Notes: generated by a model from the letters alone, not told the origin. A stretch of 64,000 nucleotides of DNA from Corynebacterium tuberculostearicum (GCF_030506365.1 NZ_CP073092.1:310001-374000); one strand, 5' to 3'. Positions 1-8,921 are shown, counted from the stretch's first letter. Translations and numbers: made by a program.

Positions 1-599
1 GCCCGCCGCAGCCTAAGTCCGCACCACTAACGCAACGCGCACCCGAGCCCTCACCGTCAGCATCGACGGAGATGTTGGGCGACGTTGCCCAGCCCACCAC
101 CATCCATCCGGCCGCGGGCACCGCTCCGGCTAAGGAATCCAAGGGCGGTTCCTCTTTCCTGAAGGGTTTAGGTATCACCCTGCTCCTCGCAGCCGTGGCC
201 GGTGGTGGTTACCTCGCATACCAGCAGCTAAGCGATAACGAGGGAGAAAGCGAACCCTCCAGCACACCGGAGACCTCGGTGGTTACGGAGTATCGCGATC
301 CCACCACCACCCCGCAGGACACCCCGGACGAAGATACGGAAGAGGCCCCGGAGCCGGTGACGGTGACAGAGACGGAGCCGCAGGAATCCAATCTGGAAGA
401 AGCCCCCCGCACGACTCACCGCGAGGCACCCACGCGCCACTCGCCTACTCGCCAGGAACAGCCCCCGGCCGTAACAACGCAACAGAATCCGCAGGATACG
501 CACGTTGAAACTACATCTGAGCTGGATACTCCAGTAAACTCGCAGGCTAATGAGCTCCCCGGAGACTTGGCTGATCTACTTACACAGGAGGGTGACTAA
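1..599 (+). CDS. pknA: PknA serine/threonine protein kinase, C-terminal part (partial)
   Basis: The reading frame is open from the left edge, so this is the 3' end of a longer gene. The visible protein has a short linker, one hydrophobic segment (around LGITLLLAAVAGGGYLAY) and a Pro/Thr/Glu-rich tail ending at a TAA; the kinase domain would lie upstream of the window. Identity is inferred from this cytoplasm-membrane-extracellular layout and from position: pknB follows after 3 bp, as in the actinobacterial pbpA-pknA-pknB division cluster. PknA is an essential eukaryotic-type kinase that phosphorylates cell-division and cell-wall proteins. An internal ATG at 72 is unlikely to be the true start because the frame continues upstream. 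Confidence 0.8.
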   Translation, partial: PPQPKSAPLTQRAPEPSPSASTEMLGDVAQPTTIHPAAGTAPAKESKGGSSFLKGLGITLLLAAVAGGGYLAYQQLSDNEGESEPSSTPETSVVTEYRDPTTTPQDTPDEDTEEAPEPVTVTETEPQESNLEEAPRTTHREAPTRHSPTRQEQPPAVTTQQNPQDTHVETTSELDTPVNSQANELPGDLADLLTQEGD

Positions 600-602
600 G
601 CG

Positions 603-2561
603 ATGGTCAATGACCGCTATCGGAGAGGCGAGATCATCGGCGCCGGCGGCATGTCTGAGGTCTATGCTGCCGAAGACACCGTCCTAGGCCGCCAAGTAGC
701 GGTAAAGATGCTCCGCCCGGAAATGGCGCGCGACGTCAACTTCCGTGAGCGTTTTTACCGCGAGGCCCAGAACTCGGGCAAGCTGAATCACCCCAATATC
801 GTGGCGGTTTATGACACCGGCGAAACCGAACTGGATGGCATGACCATCCCATATATCGTCATGGAGCGGGTCAACGGCCGCACCCTGCGCGATATCATTC
901 GCGAGGACGGAGCCCTGTCCGCCCAGGAAGCGGCGGATATCCTCAAACCGGTAGCGGATGCACTGCAAGCCTCGCACGAGGCCGGGATTATCCACCGCGA
1001 TATCAAGCCGGCGAATATTATGCTCACCAACACCGGCCAGGTAAAGGTGATGGATTTCGGCATCGCCCGTGCCTTGGATGATTCCACCTCGGCGATGACG
1101 CAAACTTCCGCCGTTATCGGCACCGCCCAGTACCTTTCCCCGGAGCAGGCTCGCGGTAAGAACGCGGATGCCCGCTCGGATGTCTATGCGCTGGGCTGCG
1201 TACTTTATGAGGCGCTCACTGGCCATACTCCTTTTGAGGGCGAAACCCCCTTTGCAGTTGCATATCAACATGTACAGGAAGAGCCGACCCCGCCGTCGGA
1301 GCTCATCGCGGATCCCTCGCTGACTCCTACCCAACGCGTCAATATCGATGCGGTAGTACTTACCGCTATGGCCAAGCACCCGGCGGATCGCTATCAGTCC
1401 GCTTGGGAGATGGCCGGCGATTTGGAACGCCTGCGCAATGGGCAGATCACCGCGGCGGCGCGCATGCACGTCAACGAGGAAGAAGACGAGCAGCCTACCG
1501 AAATGGTCGGTGCCGCCGCACCAGCTGCGGCCGCGCACCGCGCGCCAATCCAGTCCACCCGCCCCACCGAGGACGATGACAATCAGGGTGGCGGCTGGAT
1601 GAAGTGGCTGGCAGCCTTCCTGGCCGCCCTCTTGGTGGCCATTGTGGGCTACTTTGCCTGGGATTTCTTCTCCTCCGAAAAGGAATCTGAGGATAAGCCA
1701 CGCCAGACCCAATCGGCCCACGAGGACAAAATCACCGTGCCCGAGGTGGAAAACCGCCCGCGCAACGAGGTGGTTAAGGAACTGGAAGACATGGGTCTGC
1801 AGGTCACCGTCAATGAGGAGGCCAACCCGGATATTCCACGCAATAATGCCATCCGCATTAATCCGGCCCCAGGCTCCGAGCTGCAAAAGAATGCCTCGGT
1901 CACGTTGACCGTTTCCTCCGGCAAGGAGATTACGGACGTCCCGGATATCACCGGCATGACCTTGGATGAGGCCGCTCGAGCCCTCGAAGGAGCAGGCTTG
2001 GTGCTCAATTCCGATGTCTCGGAGGAAAACGATGAGTCCCCGGCCGGCCAAATCATCAAGCAGAACCCGGCCGGCGGCACGCAGTTGTCCAAGGGTTCAA
2101 AGGTACGGGTAACGGTTTCTAAGGGCGTCGAAAAGAAGCGCGTGCCCAATGTCGCCGGCATGGACGTCGAGGATGCCCAGAGCCGTCTCGAGTCGAATGA
2201 CTTTGATGTAGACGTCCGCGAGGTGGATTCCTTGGAGCCGAAGGGCACGGTGCTGAGCGTCTCCAACCAGGGCGCGGAGCTGGAAAAGGGCAAGCCGGTT
2301 ACCGTTGAGGTATCCAATGGCATGCTCTTTAAGGCCCCTGACCTGGTACGCAAGAATCAAGGCCAGGCCGAGGCCGCGTTGCGGGAGGCTGGCTGGACCG
2401 GCCAGTTCGTCGTCGGCGAGCCGGCTCCTACCGGTGCCTTGGTGGATGCCAATAAGATTGGCTGGGCGTCTGTGAACCCGGGCGATACCATGCGCAAGGA
2501 TCAAAATATTGATATCCGCCTGTGGAGTTTCGACCCCGCTGCACTTCTGCCGCAGCCATAA
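603..2561 (+). CDS. pknB: PknB transmembrane serine/threonine protein kinase with PASTA repeats
   Basis: A 652-residue Hanks-type kinase. Seen: glycine loop GAGGMSEV (about 13-20), VAVK lysine 35, HRDIKPAN (131-138), DFG (151-153), an activation loop with Thr166 and Thr168, a single membrane span (about 333-355) and an extracellular part with four PASTA-like repeats (about 376-652). PASTA repeats bind peptidoglycan fragments, so the protein senses cell-wall state and signals to division and wall-synthesis targets. It follows pknA by 3 bp, implying one operon. In mycobacteria one PknB substrate is CwlM; a CwlM-like protein is encoded at 49991-51172. The last PASTA unit lacks the usual run-on tail and ends PAALLPQP. 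Confidence 0.95.
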   Translation: MVNDRYRRGEIIGAGGMSEVYAAEDTVLGRQVAVKMLRPEMARDVNFRERFYREAQNSGKLNHPNIVAVYDTGETELDGMTIPYIVMERVNGRTLRDIIREDGALSAQEAADILKPVADALQASHEAGIIHRDIKPANIMLTNTGQVKVMDFGIARALDDSTSAMTQTSAVIGTAQYLSPEQARGKNADARSDVYALGCVLYEALTGHTPFEGETPFAVAYQHVQEEPTPPSELIADPSLTPTQRVNIDAVVLTAMAKHPADRYQSAWEMAGDLERLRNGQITAAARMHVNEEEDEQPTEMVGAAAPAAAAHRAPIQSTRPTEDDDNQGGGWMKWLAAFLAALLVAIVGYFAWDFFSSEKESEDKPRQTQSAHEDKITVPEVENRPRNEVVKELEDMGLQVTVNEEANPDIPRNNAIRINPAPGSELQKNASVTLTVSSGKEITDVPDITGMTLDEAARALEGAGLVLNSDVSEENDESPAGQIIKQNPAGGTQLSKGSKVRVTVSKGVEKKRVPNVAGMDVEDAQSRLESNDFDVDVREVDSLEPKGTVLSVSNQGAELEKGKPVTVEVSNGMLFKAPDLVRKNQGQAEAALREAGWTGQFVVGEPAPTGALVDANKIGWASVNPGDTMRKDQNIDIRLWSFDPAALLPQP

Positions 2562-2625
2562 CTGCTGGTATCCTAAGGCCTCAGTACGAACTTAGATAAG
2601 ACTTTAAATCTAGAAAAGGTATCTT

Positions 2626-2895
2626 ATGCCGAAGTCAAAGATTTCCCAGAGCTCCTCCGTCCCTACCTCGAGCTCTGCTACCAACCGCACGCCCGTCAAG
2701 ATCAATTCTGAGGGCACCCCGAAGTGGTACGTCGCTATCATGCTGGGCCTGATGGTCATCGGCCTGCTGTGGCTTGTGGTCAATTACCTCGCTGGCCAGG
2801 ACATCCCGTTCATGGCGGACCTCGGCGCATGGAATTACGGCATCGGCTTCGGCCTGGCCATCATCGGCCTGCTAATGACCATGGGTTGGCGCTAA
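2626..2895 (+). CDS. crgA: CrgA cell division protein
   Basis: An 89-residue protein with a polar N-terminus and two membrane spans (about 32-52 and 68-87), ending TMGWR, the typical layout of actinobacterial CrgA (UPF0233). CrgA is a small septal membrane protein that interacts with FtsZ and penicillin-binding proteins. It lies 64 bp after pknB on the same strand, the conserved location for this gene, and a clear terminator follows. ATG is preceded by an AGAAAAGG-type site. Confidence 0.93.
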   Translation: MPKSKISQSSSVPTSSSATNRTPVKINSEGTPKWYVAIMLGLMVIGLLWLVVNYLAGQDIPFMADLGAWNYGIGFGLAIIGLLMTMGWR

Positions 2896-2915
2896 GCTAA
2901 ACGCCACAGCCTATT

Positions 2916-2953
2916 CCCTCGCTCCCTACTTTTTGTAGGTGGCGAGGGTTTTT
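2916..2953 (+). terminator. Rho-independent terminator after crgA
   Basis: Arms CCCTCGCTCCCTAC and GTAGGTGGCGAGGG pair with two mismatches around a TTTTT loop, followed by a run of T. It closes the pknA-pknB-crgA operon just before the next gene. Confidence 0.85.
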
Positions 2954-2969
2954 CATATCTAGGAGCCAC

Positions 2970-3536
2970 ATGTCTCGCCATATTCTTGCCGCTGGCCTCA
3001 TCATTTCGGTGGCCTACGCGGCCGTGCACATCGCGTTTGCCGACGCCACCCTACTCACCGGCGCCGCTCCCCTCCGCCTTTCCGTGCGCAACTACCTAGG
3101 CAACGTCTTGGGCTCGGGCATGGTGTGGGGAATCTTTAGCTACCTCATGGGCAAGAATTTTCCGGGCCGGTGGCTCAAGGCACTCCTGGCCGGTACGGGA
3201 ATCATCGTGATGATGCTGGCGCTGCACTATGCCTTGCTCGTGGTTTTCGGTGTATATAACTGGCGCGAGGCATTCGAGTACAACGCCCAGTGGTTCTTCC
3301 TGGCACTGATTTCTGGACCGGTACTGGGGCTGGCCGGTGCGGCCTCGGCACGGTTCCGCTGGTTCGATTACCTCGCCGTCCTTGGCTTCCTCCTCGAGCC
3401 CGTGGTTGCCGGACTCATCCCAGGCAGTTCCTACCTGCCCCGCACCACGACCATCCCTGGGTACTTCGCCGCCGCGACTCTCTGGCTCATCGGCGCGGGC
3501 TTCCTTATTTGGCAGCGCCGCCGTTCCACGCACTAA
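2970..3536 (+). CDS. Unknown multi-pass membrane protein
   Basis: 188 residues with about five hydrophobic segments, starting at an ATG 5 nt after AGGAG. No catalytic motif is recognisable; charged residues sit in short loops and the C-terminus is basic (WQRRRSTH). The last 32 bp overlap the 3' end of the convergent oxidoreductase gene, so the two transcripts share their ends. Function unknown; a conserved corynebacterial membrane protein is the most that can be said. Confidence 0.75.
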   Translation: MSRHILAAGLIISVAYAAVHIAFADATLLTGAAPLRLSVRNYLGNVLGSGMVWGIFSYLMGKNFPGRWLKALLAGTGIIVMMLALHYALLVVFGVYNWREAFEYNAQWFFLALISGPVLGLAGAASARFRWFDYLAVLGFLLEPVVAGLIPGSSYLPRTTTIPGYFAAATLWLIGAGFLIWQRRRSTH

Positions 3537-4941
3537 GTGCTTCTTCGGCGGCCCACCACCCCGGCATACCGTGCACGCCAGCACCGGGAGCGGCCGAGCT
3601 AGAGGCCATAAATACTCCCGGGGCCAGGCGGTGCGGATGGGCCGACAAGCGTGGCCGCAGGAAGGTTTGCAGCCCGGTCATGGAACCGCCCGCGATATCA
3701 CCGCCCACCAAATTAGGATTCCATCGCTCCAGATCGGCCGGGCTCGTAGCACGGGTGGCCAGGATGGTATCGCGAAATCCGGGGGCAAAGCGCTCGATCT
3801 GCGCGCTAATCAGCTCGGTGACCTCGCCCGGATAGCGCTCCACATAGCCGCGGGGGACGTGCGCATAGGTCCACAGGGTGCGCCCTCGGGAGGGATCGGC
3901 CACGTATTGCTGGCAGGCCAATACCAAGGGGCGCTTAGGCATGCGCCGCTTGCCGACGTCCCCCTCAGCCCCACATATTTCCTCCAGCGTTCCTCCCACA
4001 TGCACGGTGCCGGCCTGACCCACGCGCGGATCGGCCCATGGCACGGGTTCGCTGAGGTGAAAGTCCACTTTGAAGACGGCGCTGCCATAGCGCCAGCGTG
4101 CCAGGCTCCGCCGAGTGCCGTCCCGCAGTTCCAGCCCACCCAGCCGCAGAATCTGGCGCGGGGTGAGGTTCAGGATGGTCGCGTCGGCCGGAGGCAGCTC
4201 CCGGAGATCGGTGACCTCGCATCCGGTATAGAGGCGGGCGTGGTGGGAACGGAGGAGGTTAAGGAGGGCGTCGATAAGAGCGCCGGTGCCACCCTCCACC
4301 ACGGGCCAGCCGCGGGTCATCCCTAGCCCGCCAAAGAGCAGGCCGAACGCCGAGGTAAAAGGCGTAGTCGGTGAGGCGATCGCGTGTACTGCGCTGCCCG
4401 CAAAGAGGGCGCGAGCCTGGGGTGTGCGGAAGGCCGCGCGCGCCAAGCTGCTGGCGGGCAACACCCCGGCCGCGCCAAATTGCGCCAAGCGCACAGGGCG
4501 ATTGGGCCAGCGCACCAGCGGGGTAAGCGCATTATCCACATGCTCATCGATGTGGCGGACAATGTGCCCGTGCAGCCGCCTCCATGCCTTGGCATCGGTC
4601 CCCAATTCCGCCGCCGTGTCCGCCAAGGAACCGTGCAGGACCCCAGCCGGCGCGCCTTCTAACGGATGGGCCATGGGATAAGGAGCATTGCGCCACCGCA
4701 CACCGTGGGCTTCCAAGTCGAGGGCGCGAAAGGCCGGGCTCGCTACGCCAAAGGGGTGCCCGGCCGCGCCGAGATCCACAATCGTGCCCGGGAAAATCTC
4801 CGCGGAGGATGCCGCTGCACCACCGGCCCGGCCGGCGCGCTCGTAGATATCCACACTCCATCCGGCCATAGCCAGCCGCGCCGCGGCCGTGAGCCCATTC
4901 GGGCCTGCGCCGACGATCACAGCGCGAGGTTGATAATCCAC
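3505..4941 (-). CDS. FAD-dependent oxidoreductase (phytoene desaturase-like NAD(P)/FAD family)
   Basis: About 478 residues. The N-terminus has the Rossmann FAD motif VIVGAGPNGLTAAARLA followed by a glutamate (YERAGRAGG), and the C-terminus has a second flavin-contact segment (HPHRLAPGVFMASSSAAPGAGVHG), the layout of CrtI/amine-oxidase-like enzymes. No carotenoid genes lie nearby, so the substrate is unknown. The frame extends to a TTG at 4962, but AAGGAG sits 4 nt upstream of the GTG at 4941, which I take as the start. The 3' end overlaps the convergent membrane-protein gene by 32 bp. Upstream lies the DnaA-box cluster. Confidence 0.82.
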   Translation of the reverse strand: MDYQPRAVIVGAGPNGLTAAARLAMAGWSVDIYERAGRAGGAAASSAEIFPGTIVDLGAAGHPFGVASPAFRALDLEAHGVRWRNAPYPMAHPLEGAPAGVLHGSLADTAAELGTDAKAWRRLHGHIVRHIDEHVDNALTPLVRWPNRPVRLAQFGAAGVLPASSLARAAFRTPQARALFAGSAVHAIASPTTPFTSAFGLLFGGLGMTRGWPVVEGGTGALIDALLNLLRSHHARLYTGCEVTDLRELPPADATILNLTPRQILRLGGLELRDGTRRSLARWRYGSAVFKVDFHLSEPVPWADPRVGQAGTVHVGGTLEEICGAEGDVGKRRMPKRPLVLACQQYVADPSRGRTLWTYAHVPRGYVERYPGEVTELISAQIERFAPGFRDTILATRATSPADLERWNPNLVGGDIAGGSMTGLQTFLRPRLSAHPHRLAPGVFMASSSAAPGAGVHGMPGWWAAEEALSAWNGGAAK

Positions 4942-5258
4942 AATGCTCCTTATGCAGGTCAATGCCCAAATTTATCAGTCTTGTTAACACAATGGGTAGA
5001 AAGTTATCCACAGGCTGTGGAGAAAACCTGTGAAATGTGAATTTCACACAATTATTAACACCCTGTGGATAACTGTTTTCACGGGCTTCCACAGGCTGAT
5101 TTTCACCCTTTCGCACGGGCTAGACCAGCGTGATCAGGGAAAACTCCGGAAAAGCGTTCGGTAAATTACAAAAATGTAGTTATCCACAATGTGGATAACC
5201 ATTGTGGAATTCTTTCGCACACGCTTTCCAGTGATCAAATTCCACAGTTATCCCCAAA
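4942..5258. promoter_or_regulatory. DnaA-box cluster outside oriC, about 37 kb from it
   Basis: This gene-free stretch contains four perfect 9-mer DnaA boxes: TTATCCACA at 5004-5012 and 5180-5188, and TGTGGATAA at 5064-5072 and 5190-5198, plus near-matches TGTGGAGAA (5016-5024) and TTATCCCCA (5248-5256). Two perfect boxes face each other with 1 bp between them (5180-5198). Density resembles oriC in the same window. It may titrate or recharge DnaA, or control the flanking genes; the sites are seen, the role is inferred. Confidence 0.7.
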
Positions 5259-5901
5259 CCCCAGCTTGATGGGCTAATAGCGCGAGGACTACCACGGCCA
5301 CCGCAGCAACGCCGCCCCAGCGGAGGGCGGGACTTTTTCGATAGAGGAAAAGGCTCAACACGATGCCTGTGCACAACCCGCCAAGGTGTCCCCACAGGGA
5401 TACGCCATCGGCTAAAAAGGTATAGGCCACATTCGCCAAAACGAGGGCGATGGGTGCGCGGAGATCGAGCCCGCGCTGGCGGTAAGCACCCACCAGCATG
5501 GCCATGAGCGCGAAGAGCGCGCCCGAGGCGCCGACGGTGGGGGTCTCAAAATCGAATTTCAAGATCATGGCGGACGCGCCGAGGCAAGAAATGAGGTAGG
5601 CAGCGAGGTACAACCCGGTGCCAAGGGCCCGCTCCACCTCCTTGCCGATGAGCACAAGCATGATCATGTTCACCGCCAAATGGCCCGCGTCCAGGTGCAT
5701 AAACGCGGAGGACAGGGCGGTCTGCGGCGCAATCGGGTATTGCGGGCCCCACAGGCCCCAGTCCACCGCGAGGTCGGATTCATAGAAGGTAGCGCCCAGC
5801 GTCCGGGCCTGCACGGCGGTAATGAGCCAGGCAATAATGCAGACGGCGGCGATGAGCGCGGTCGCCGGGGTAGTGCGGATATAGTTTCTCACCATGGTCA
5901 T
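5248..5901 (-). CDS. Rhomboid-family intramembrane serine protease
   Basis: About 217 residues, six or more membrane spans. The catalytic serine motif GASGALFA and the histidine motif HLGGLCTG, both in membrane segments, are present, so the protease should be active. Rhomboids cleave membrane-anchored substrates within the bilayer. The open frame extends to 6129, but this overlaps ppiA and codes for a Pro/Arg-rich stretch unlike the family; ATG 5901 (MTMVRNYI) is chosen. The gene lies next to ppiA, an arrangement common near the origin in Corynebacterium. Its stop lies within the last DnaA-like box. Confidence 0.88.
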   Translation of the reverse strand: MTMVRNYIRTTPATALIAAVCIIAWLITAVQARTLGATFYESDLAVDWGLWGPQYPIAPQTALSSAFMHLDAGHLAVNMIMLVLIGKEVERALGTGLYLAAYLISCLGASAMILKFDFETPTVGASGALFALMAMLVGAYRQRGLDLRAPIALVLANVAYTFLADGVSLWGHLGGLCTGIVLSLFLYRKSPALRWGGVAAVAVVVLALLAHQAGVWG

Positions 5902-5947
5902 GAAGTTGTCAGTCCTTGAGGCAGGTCTAGTGGTGGATGGCTCGGGG

Positions 5948-5994
5948 TAAAACTGCAACGAGCCCGCCGCCGCATGGATAATGCGGTGACGGGC
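5948..5994 (-). terminator. Terminator after ppiA
   Basis: GCCCGCCGCCGCAT pairs with ATGCGGTGACGGGC (two mismatches) at 5962-5994. Read on the minus strand, the hairpin is followed by GTTTTA. It separates ppiA from the rhomboid gene. Confidence 0.7.
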
Positions 5995-6010
5995 CCGAGG
6001 GAAAAGGCGA

Positions 6011-6532
6011 TTACGCGATATCGATGGACTCGATAACAACGTCCTCGTGCGGACGGTCCATGCGGTCGGTATCAACCTTGGCGATCTTGGACACAACCTC
6101 CTGGGAGGCGGCATCGGTAACCTCACCAAAGATGGTGTGGTGGTTGTTCAGGTGCGGGGTCGGCGCCACGGTGATGAAGAACTGGGAGCCGTTGGTGCCT
6201 GGGCCAGCATTGGCCATGGCCAGCAGGAATGGGCGGTCGAACTGCAGCTCCGGGTGGAACTCGTCCTGGAACTGGTAGCCCGGGCCACCGCGGCCGGTGC
6301 CGGTAGGGTCGCCGCCCTGGATCATGAAGTTATCGATGATGCGGTGGAAGATTGCGCCGTCATAGAACGGGCCGGACTGCTCGCCCTTTGCGTTCTGGGT
6401 GGAGTAGTCCTTCTCGCCCTTGGCCAGGCCGATGAAGTTTTCAACGGTTACCGGTGCGTGGTTACCGAAGAGATCGATAACAATGTCGCCGTAGTTGGTA
6501 TGCATCGTTGCAGTTGCGGTCTTCTGAGTCAT
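6011..6532 (-). CDS. ppiA: Peptidyl-prolyl cis-trans isomerase, cyclophilin type
   Basis: About 173 residues, a cytosolic single-domain cyclophilin. Family motifs seen: FHRIIDNFMIQGGDPTGTG, NGSQFFIT and HTIFGEV, covering the catalytic Arg and the proline-binding pocket. It speeds proline isomerisation in folding proteins. The frame runs on to 6688 but that part is not family-like; ATG 6532 (MTQKTATAT) matches the usual corynebacterial start, with ATG 6541 as alternative. No good Shine-Dalgarno is visible, so the message may be leaderless. Divergent from the HAD gene. Confidence 0.93.
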   Translation of the reverse strand: MTQKTATATMHTNYGDIVIDLFGNHAPVTVENFIGLAKGEKDYSTQNAKGEQSGPFYDGAIFHRIIDNFMIQGGDPTGTGRGGPGYQFQDEFHPELQFDRPFLLAMANAGPGTNGSQFFITVAPTPHLNNHHTIFGEVTDAASQEVVSKIAKVDTDRMDRPHEDVVIESIDIA

Positions 6533-6610
6533 GCCAGCCATTGTAAAGAATTTAACGCGCGCCTGCCGCGCATGACATAACGCTGTCAGCGATCGCGCTA
6601 GCCTGAAGGC

Positions 6611-7270
6611 ATGATTCGCGCGCTTCTTTTTGATCTGGATGACACCTTGCTCGACCACACCGGCGCGGCCCGGGACGCGGTGGATCAATGGTGCCGCGAG
6701 CTAGGACTGCCCGAGGGCCAGCATGCGCGCTTTGCGACCATCGAGCGCAAGTGGTTCAGTGCCTACGAGCGCGGCGAGGTCACCCACCAGGGTCAGCGGG
6801 CGGCGCGCTGCCGCGAATTCCTCGGCCGGGAGATGAGCGATGCCGAGGCGTTGACCGCTTATGACGGCTATCTTTCCGCCTACCGGGAGCAATGGCGCGC
6901 CTTTGCCGACGCCCTGCCCACCCTCACCTGGGCCCTCGAGTCCGGCTTCCAGGTGGGCGTGCTCACCAACGGCGAGCGCGAGATGCAGCAGGCAAAGCTA
7001 GAGGCCACGGGCCTTGCGCTTGCCGACGTCCACCTCATCCCCACCGTCGACCTCGGCTGCCCCAAACCGCAGCGCGCGGCTTACCTCGCCGCCTGCGATC
7101 AGCTGGGTGCGGCCCCCGCGGACACGCTCATGGTGGGCGATTCCCTCACCAACGATGTGCAGGGCGCGCGCACGGCGGGGCTGCACGCGCTCCACCTCGA
7201 CCGTGCGGGGAATGGGGATCTGCGCTCGCTTAGCGCGTTGAAAGAGGTCCTCCCCCGAAAAGCCAGCTGA
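6611..7270 (+). CDS. HAD-superfamily hydrolase (phosphatase)
   Basis: 219 residues with the four HAD motifs: DLDDT near residue 8 (nucleophile Asp), VLTNG (motif II), the Lys of CPKPQ (motif III) and GDSLTND (motif IV). A helical cap lies between motifs I and II, as in YjjG/haloacid-dehalogenase-like phosphatases. Substrate cannot be told. The last 41 bp overlap the 3' end of the convergent kinase gene. Confidence 0.88.
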   Translation: MIRALLFDLDDTLLDHTGAARDAVDQWCRELGLPEGQHARFATIERKWFSAYERGEVTHQGQRAARCREFLGREMSDAEALTAYDGYLSAYREQWRAFADALPTLTWALESGFQVGVLTNGEREMQQAKLEATGLALADVHLIPTVDLGCPKPQRAAYLAACDQLGAAPADTLMVGDSLTNDVQGARTAGLHALHLDRAGNGDLRSLSALKEVLPRKAS

Positions 7271-8867
7271 CCACGAGGGCGCCCGGATCGATTACTCCCT
7301 TGCTGCGATCTCCCAGGTAGGAGGCGCGGCCCTTCTTCGCGGCGAGGTCCTCGGTATCGAGGGCTCCGGCATGGGCAGCTGCGAAAAGCGCCTGCAAAGT
7401 CTCCGCATCCGGATCCTTCGCCCCCAGTTCGCGGGCCTTTTCGGCGGCCGGGATGAGGGCATCGAGCATGGTGCGATCGCCGCGCTTCGCGCCACCAAGC
7501 TCGTGGATGAGGTCGGCCGCATCATTGAGCCCATCCGCCAGCGACTCCGCTCGGGCCAGCTCAGTAAAGAGCGTGCCGAAGACGGCTCCGGAGGTACCGC
7601 CGGCGAGGACGAGCAGGCGCTTGGCCAGCCCAGTGAGGATCTCCGTATCCGTGCCGCGCAGGGGAAGCTCGATGCCGCCGAAGGCCGCCTCCATATTCTG
7701 GCCAAAGTCGCCGTCGCCGGCCTTGCGATCCAGCTCAGTAAGTGACTCAAAGGAGGCTTGGAGGCGTTCCACAAAGGCGGTGAGCCACTGATTCTCCTCA
7801 CCCTCGCTGGGCAGTTCATCCTGGAAGGTGATGGTGGCCGGTTCCACCGCCTTCGCACCGCCTAGGGTATGGGGCCAGGCCGGGGCGGACGTGGGGGCGT
7901 CGATAAGCTCGAGCAACTCCGCATCTGCCTTGAGCAGCGTAAAGGAAGCGCCGTGCATATTGACCGCGGTGACGTAGGAGCCCACCAACGACCGGGCGAC
8001 GGTGATGCCGCGCTGGGCCAGCTGCGCGGAGGCCTCGCCAAAGAGCAGGCTCAGCTCCAGCGGGGTGGTGCCGCCGAGGCCATTGACCAGGCACACCACC
8101 TCATCGCCCTGGCCCAGCTCGAGGGCGGGCACGATCTTTTCCAGGACCTGGTTCACAATGGCGCTCGCACTATCTACCTGCTCGGTGTGCGTGCCCGGCT
8201 CGCCGTGAATGCCCACGCCCACCTCCATCTGGCCGGCTTCCAGATCGAAGGTTTCGCGGCCGGTAGTCGGCATGAAGCCGGCGCCCAGCGCCACGGACAT
8301 GCTGCGGGAATTCTCCGTGGCACGCTTGCCCAACTCAGCGACTGTGTCCACGTCATCGCCGCGGTAGGCGGCGGCACCTGCGACCTTTTCCACCAGGATG
8401 GTCGCGCCGGTACCGCGGCGGCCGGGGCCGTCCTCGTTGCCATCGGTGGCAATATCATCAGCCACCAGCACCGTGCGGGTATCTACCGCCTCGGCGGCGT
8501 TGCGGGCGACGGTGAAGTTCATGACGTCACCGGTGTAGTTCTTCACCACGTGGACTACTCCCCTGCCCTGGTCAGCCCACTGGGTGGCCTCGCTGACCTG
8601 GACCGCGTTCGGGGAGGTAAACAGCAGTCCCGGGCAGGCCGCGGCGAGCATGCCCTGGCCGACGAACCCGGCATGCATCGGTTCGTGACCGGAACCTCCA
8701 CCGGAAATCACCGCCACTGCCGGATCGCCGTCCGCGGTGCGCAGCGGCGTGGTGCGGCCAATGAAACCGACGTCATGCCAACGAGCATCGGGGTGGTTGG
8801 CGATGAGCCCAGCGAGGGCGTCGGAGAGAAAAGTGTCTTGACTATTGCGGAATGCGGAGTGGTTCAT
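7230..8867 (-). CDS. Dihydroxyacetone kinase, fused DhaK-DhaL (ATP-dependent type)
   Basis: 545 residues in one chain. The N-terminal DhaK-like domain (about 1-330) has SGGGSGHEP and the histidine that binds dihydroxyacetone covalently (VGIHGEPG). The C-terminal DhaL-like domain (about 355-545) has the Mg-ATP aspartate motif DRKAGDGDFGQNM. Fusion means ATP rather than a PTS phosphoprotein is the phosphate donor, as in Citrobacter or eukaryotic enzymes. Product is dihydroxyacetone phosphate for glycolysis. Monocistronic; a 9-bp inverted repeat lies just upstream. Confidence 0.92.
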   Translation of the reverse strand: MNHSAFRNSQDTFLSDALAGLIANHPDARWHDVGFIGRTTPLRTADGDPAVAVISGGGSGHEPMHAGFVGQGMLAAACPGLLFTSPNAVQVSEATQWADQGRGVVHVVKNYTGDVMNFTVARNAAEAVDTRTVLVADDIATDGNEDGPGRRGTGATILVEKVAGAAAYRGDDVDTVAELGKRATENSRSMSVALGAGFMPTTGRETFDLEAGQMEVGVGIHGEPGTHTEQVDSASAIVNQVLEKIVPALELGQGDEVVCLVNGLGGTTPLELSLLFGEASAQLAQRGITVARSLVGSYVTAVNMHGASFTLLKADAELLELIDAPTSAPAWPHTLGGAKAVEPATITFQDELPSEGEENQWLTAFVERLQASFESLTELDRKAGDGDFGQNMEAAFGGIELPLRGTDTEILTGLAKRLLVLAGGTSGAVFGTLFTELARAESLADGLNDAADLIHELGGAKRGDRTMLDALIPAAEKARELGAKDPDAETLQALFAAAHAGALDTEDLAAKKGRASYLGDRSKGVIDPGALVVSWLFGGGPLSTR

Positions 8868-8882
8868 ACTCCCACGCTAGTG

Positions 8883-8921
8883 ATGTTTCTTACCCGGAAG
8901 CTAGGAGGAGAAAAGAAACAT
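8883..8921. promoter_or_regulatory. Inverted repeat upstream of the dihydroxyacetone kinase gene
   Basis: ATGTTTCTT (8883-8891) and AAGAAACAT (8913-8921) are perfect inverted 9-mers separated by 21 bp, starting 16 bp upstream of the kinase ATG. The two arms are centred 30 bp apart, about three helical turns, which suits a dimeric repressor. The regulator is unknown. Confidence 0.45.

Noticed and set aside
684..2051. Long open frame on the minus strand inside pknB
   Set aside because: Low-complexity shadow of a high-G+C gene; the kinase on the plus strand has full domain support.
3337..4326. 329-codon plus-strand frame over the FAD oxidoreductase
   Set aside because: No recognisable motif; overlaps a gene with a clear FAD motif.
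4534..4542. TTATCCACA inside the oxidoreductase gene
   Set aside because: Single box within coding sequence, away from the cluster; treated as chance.
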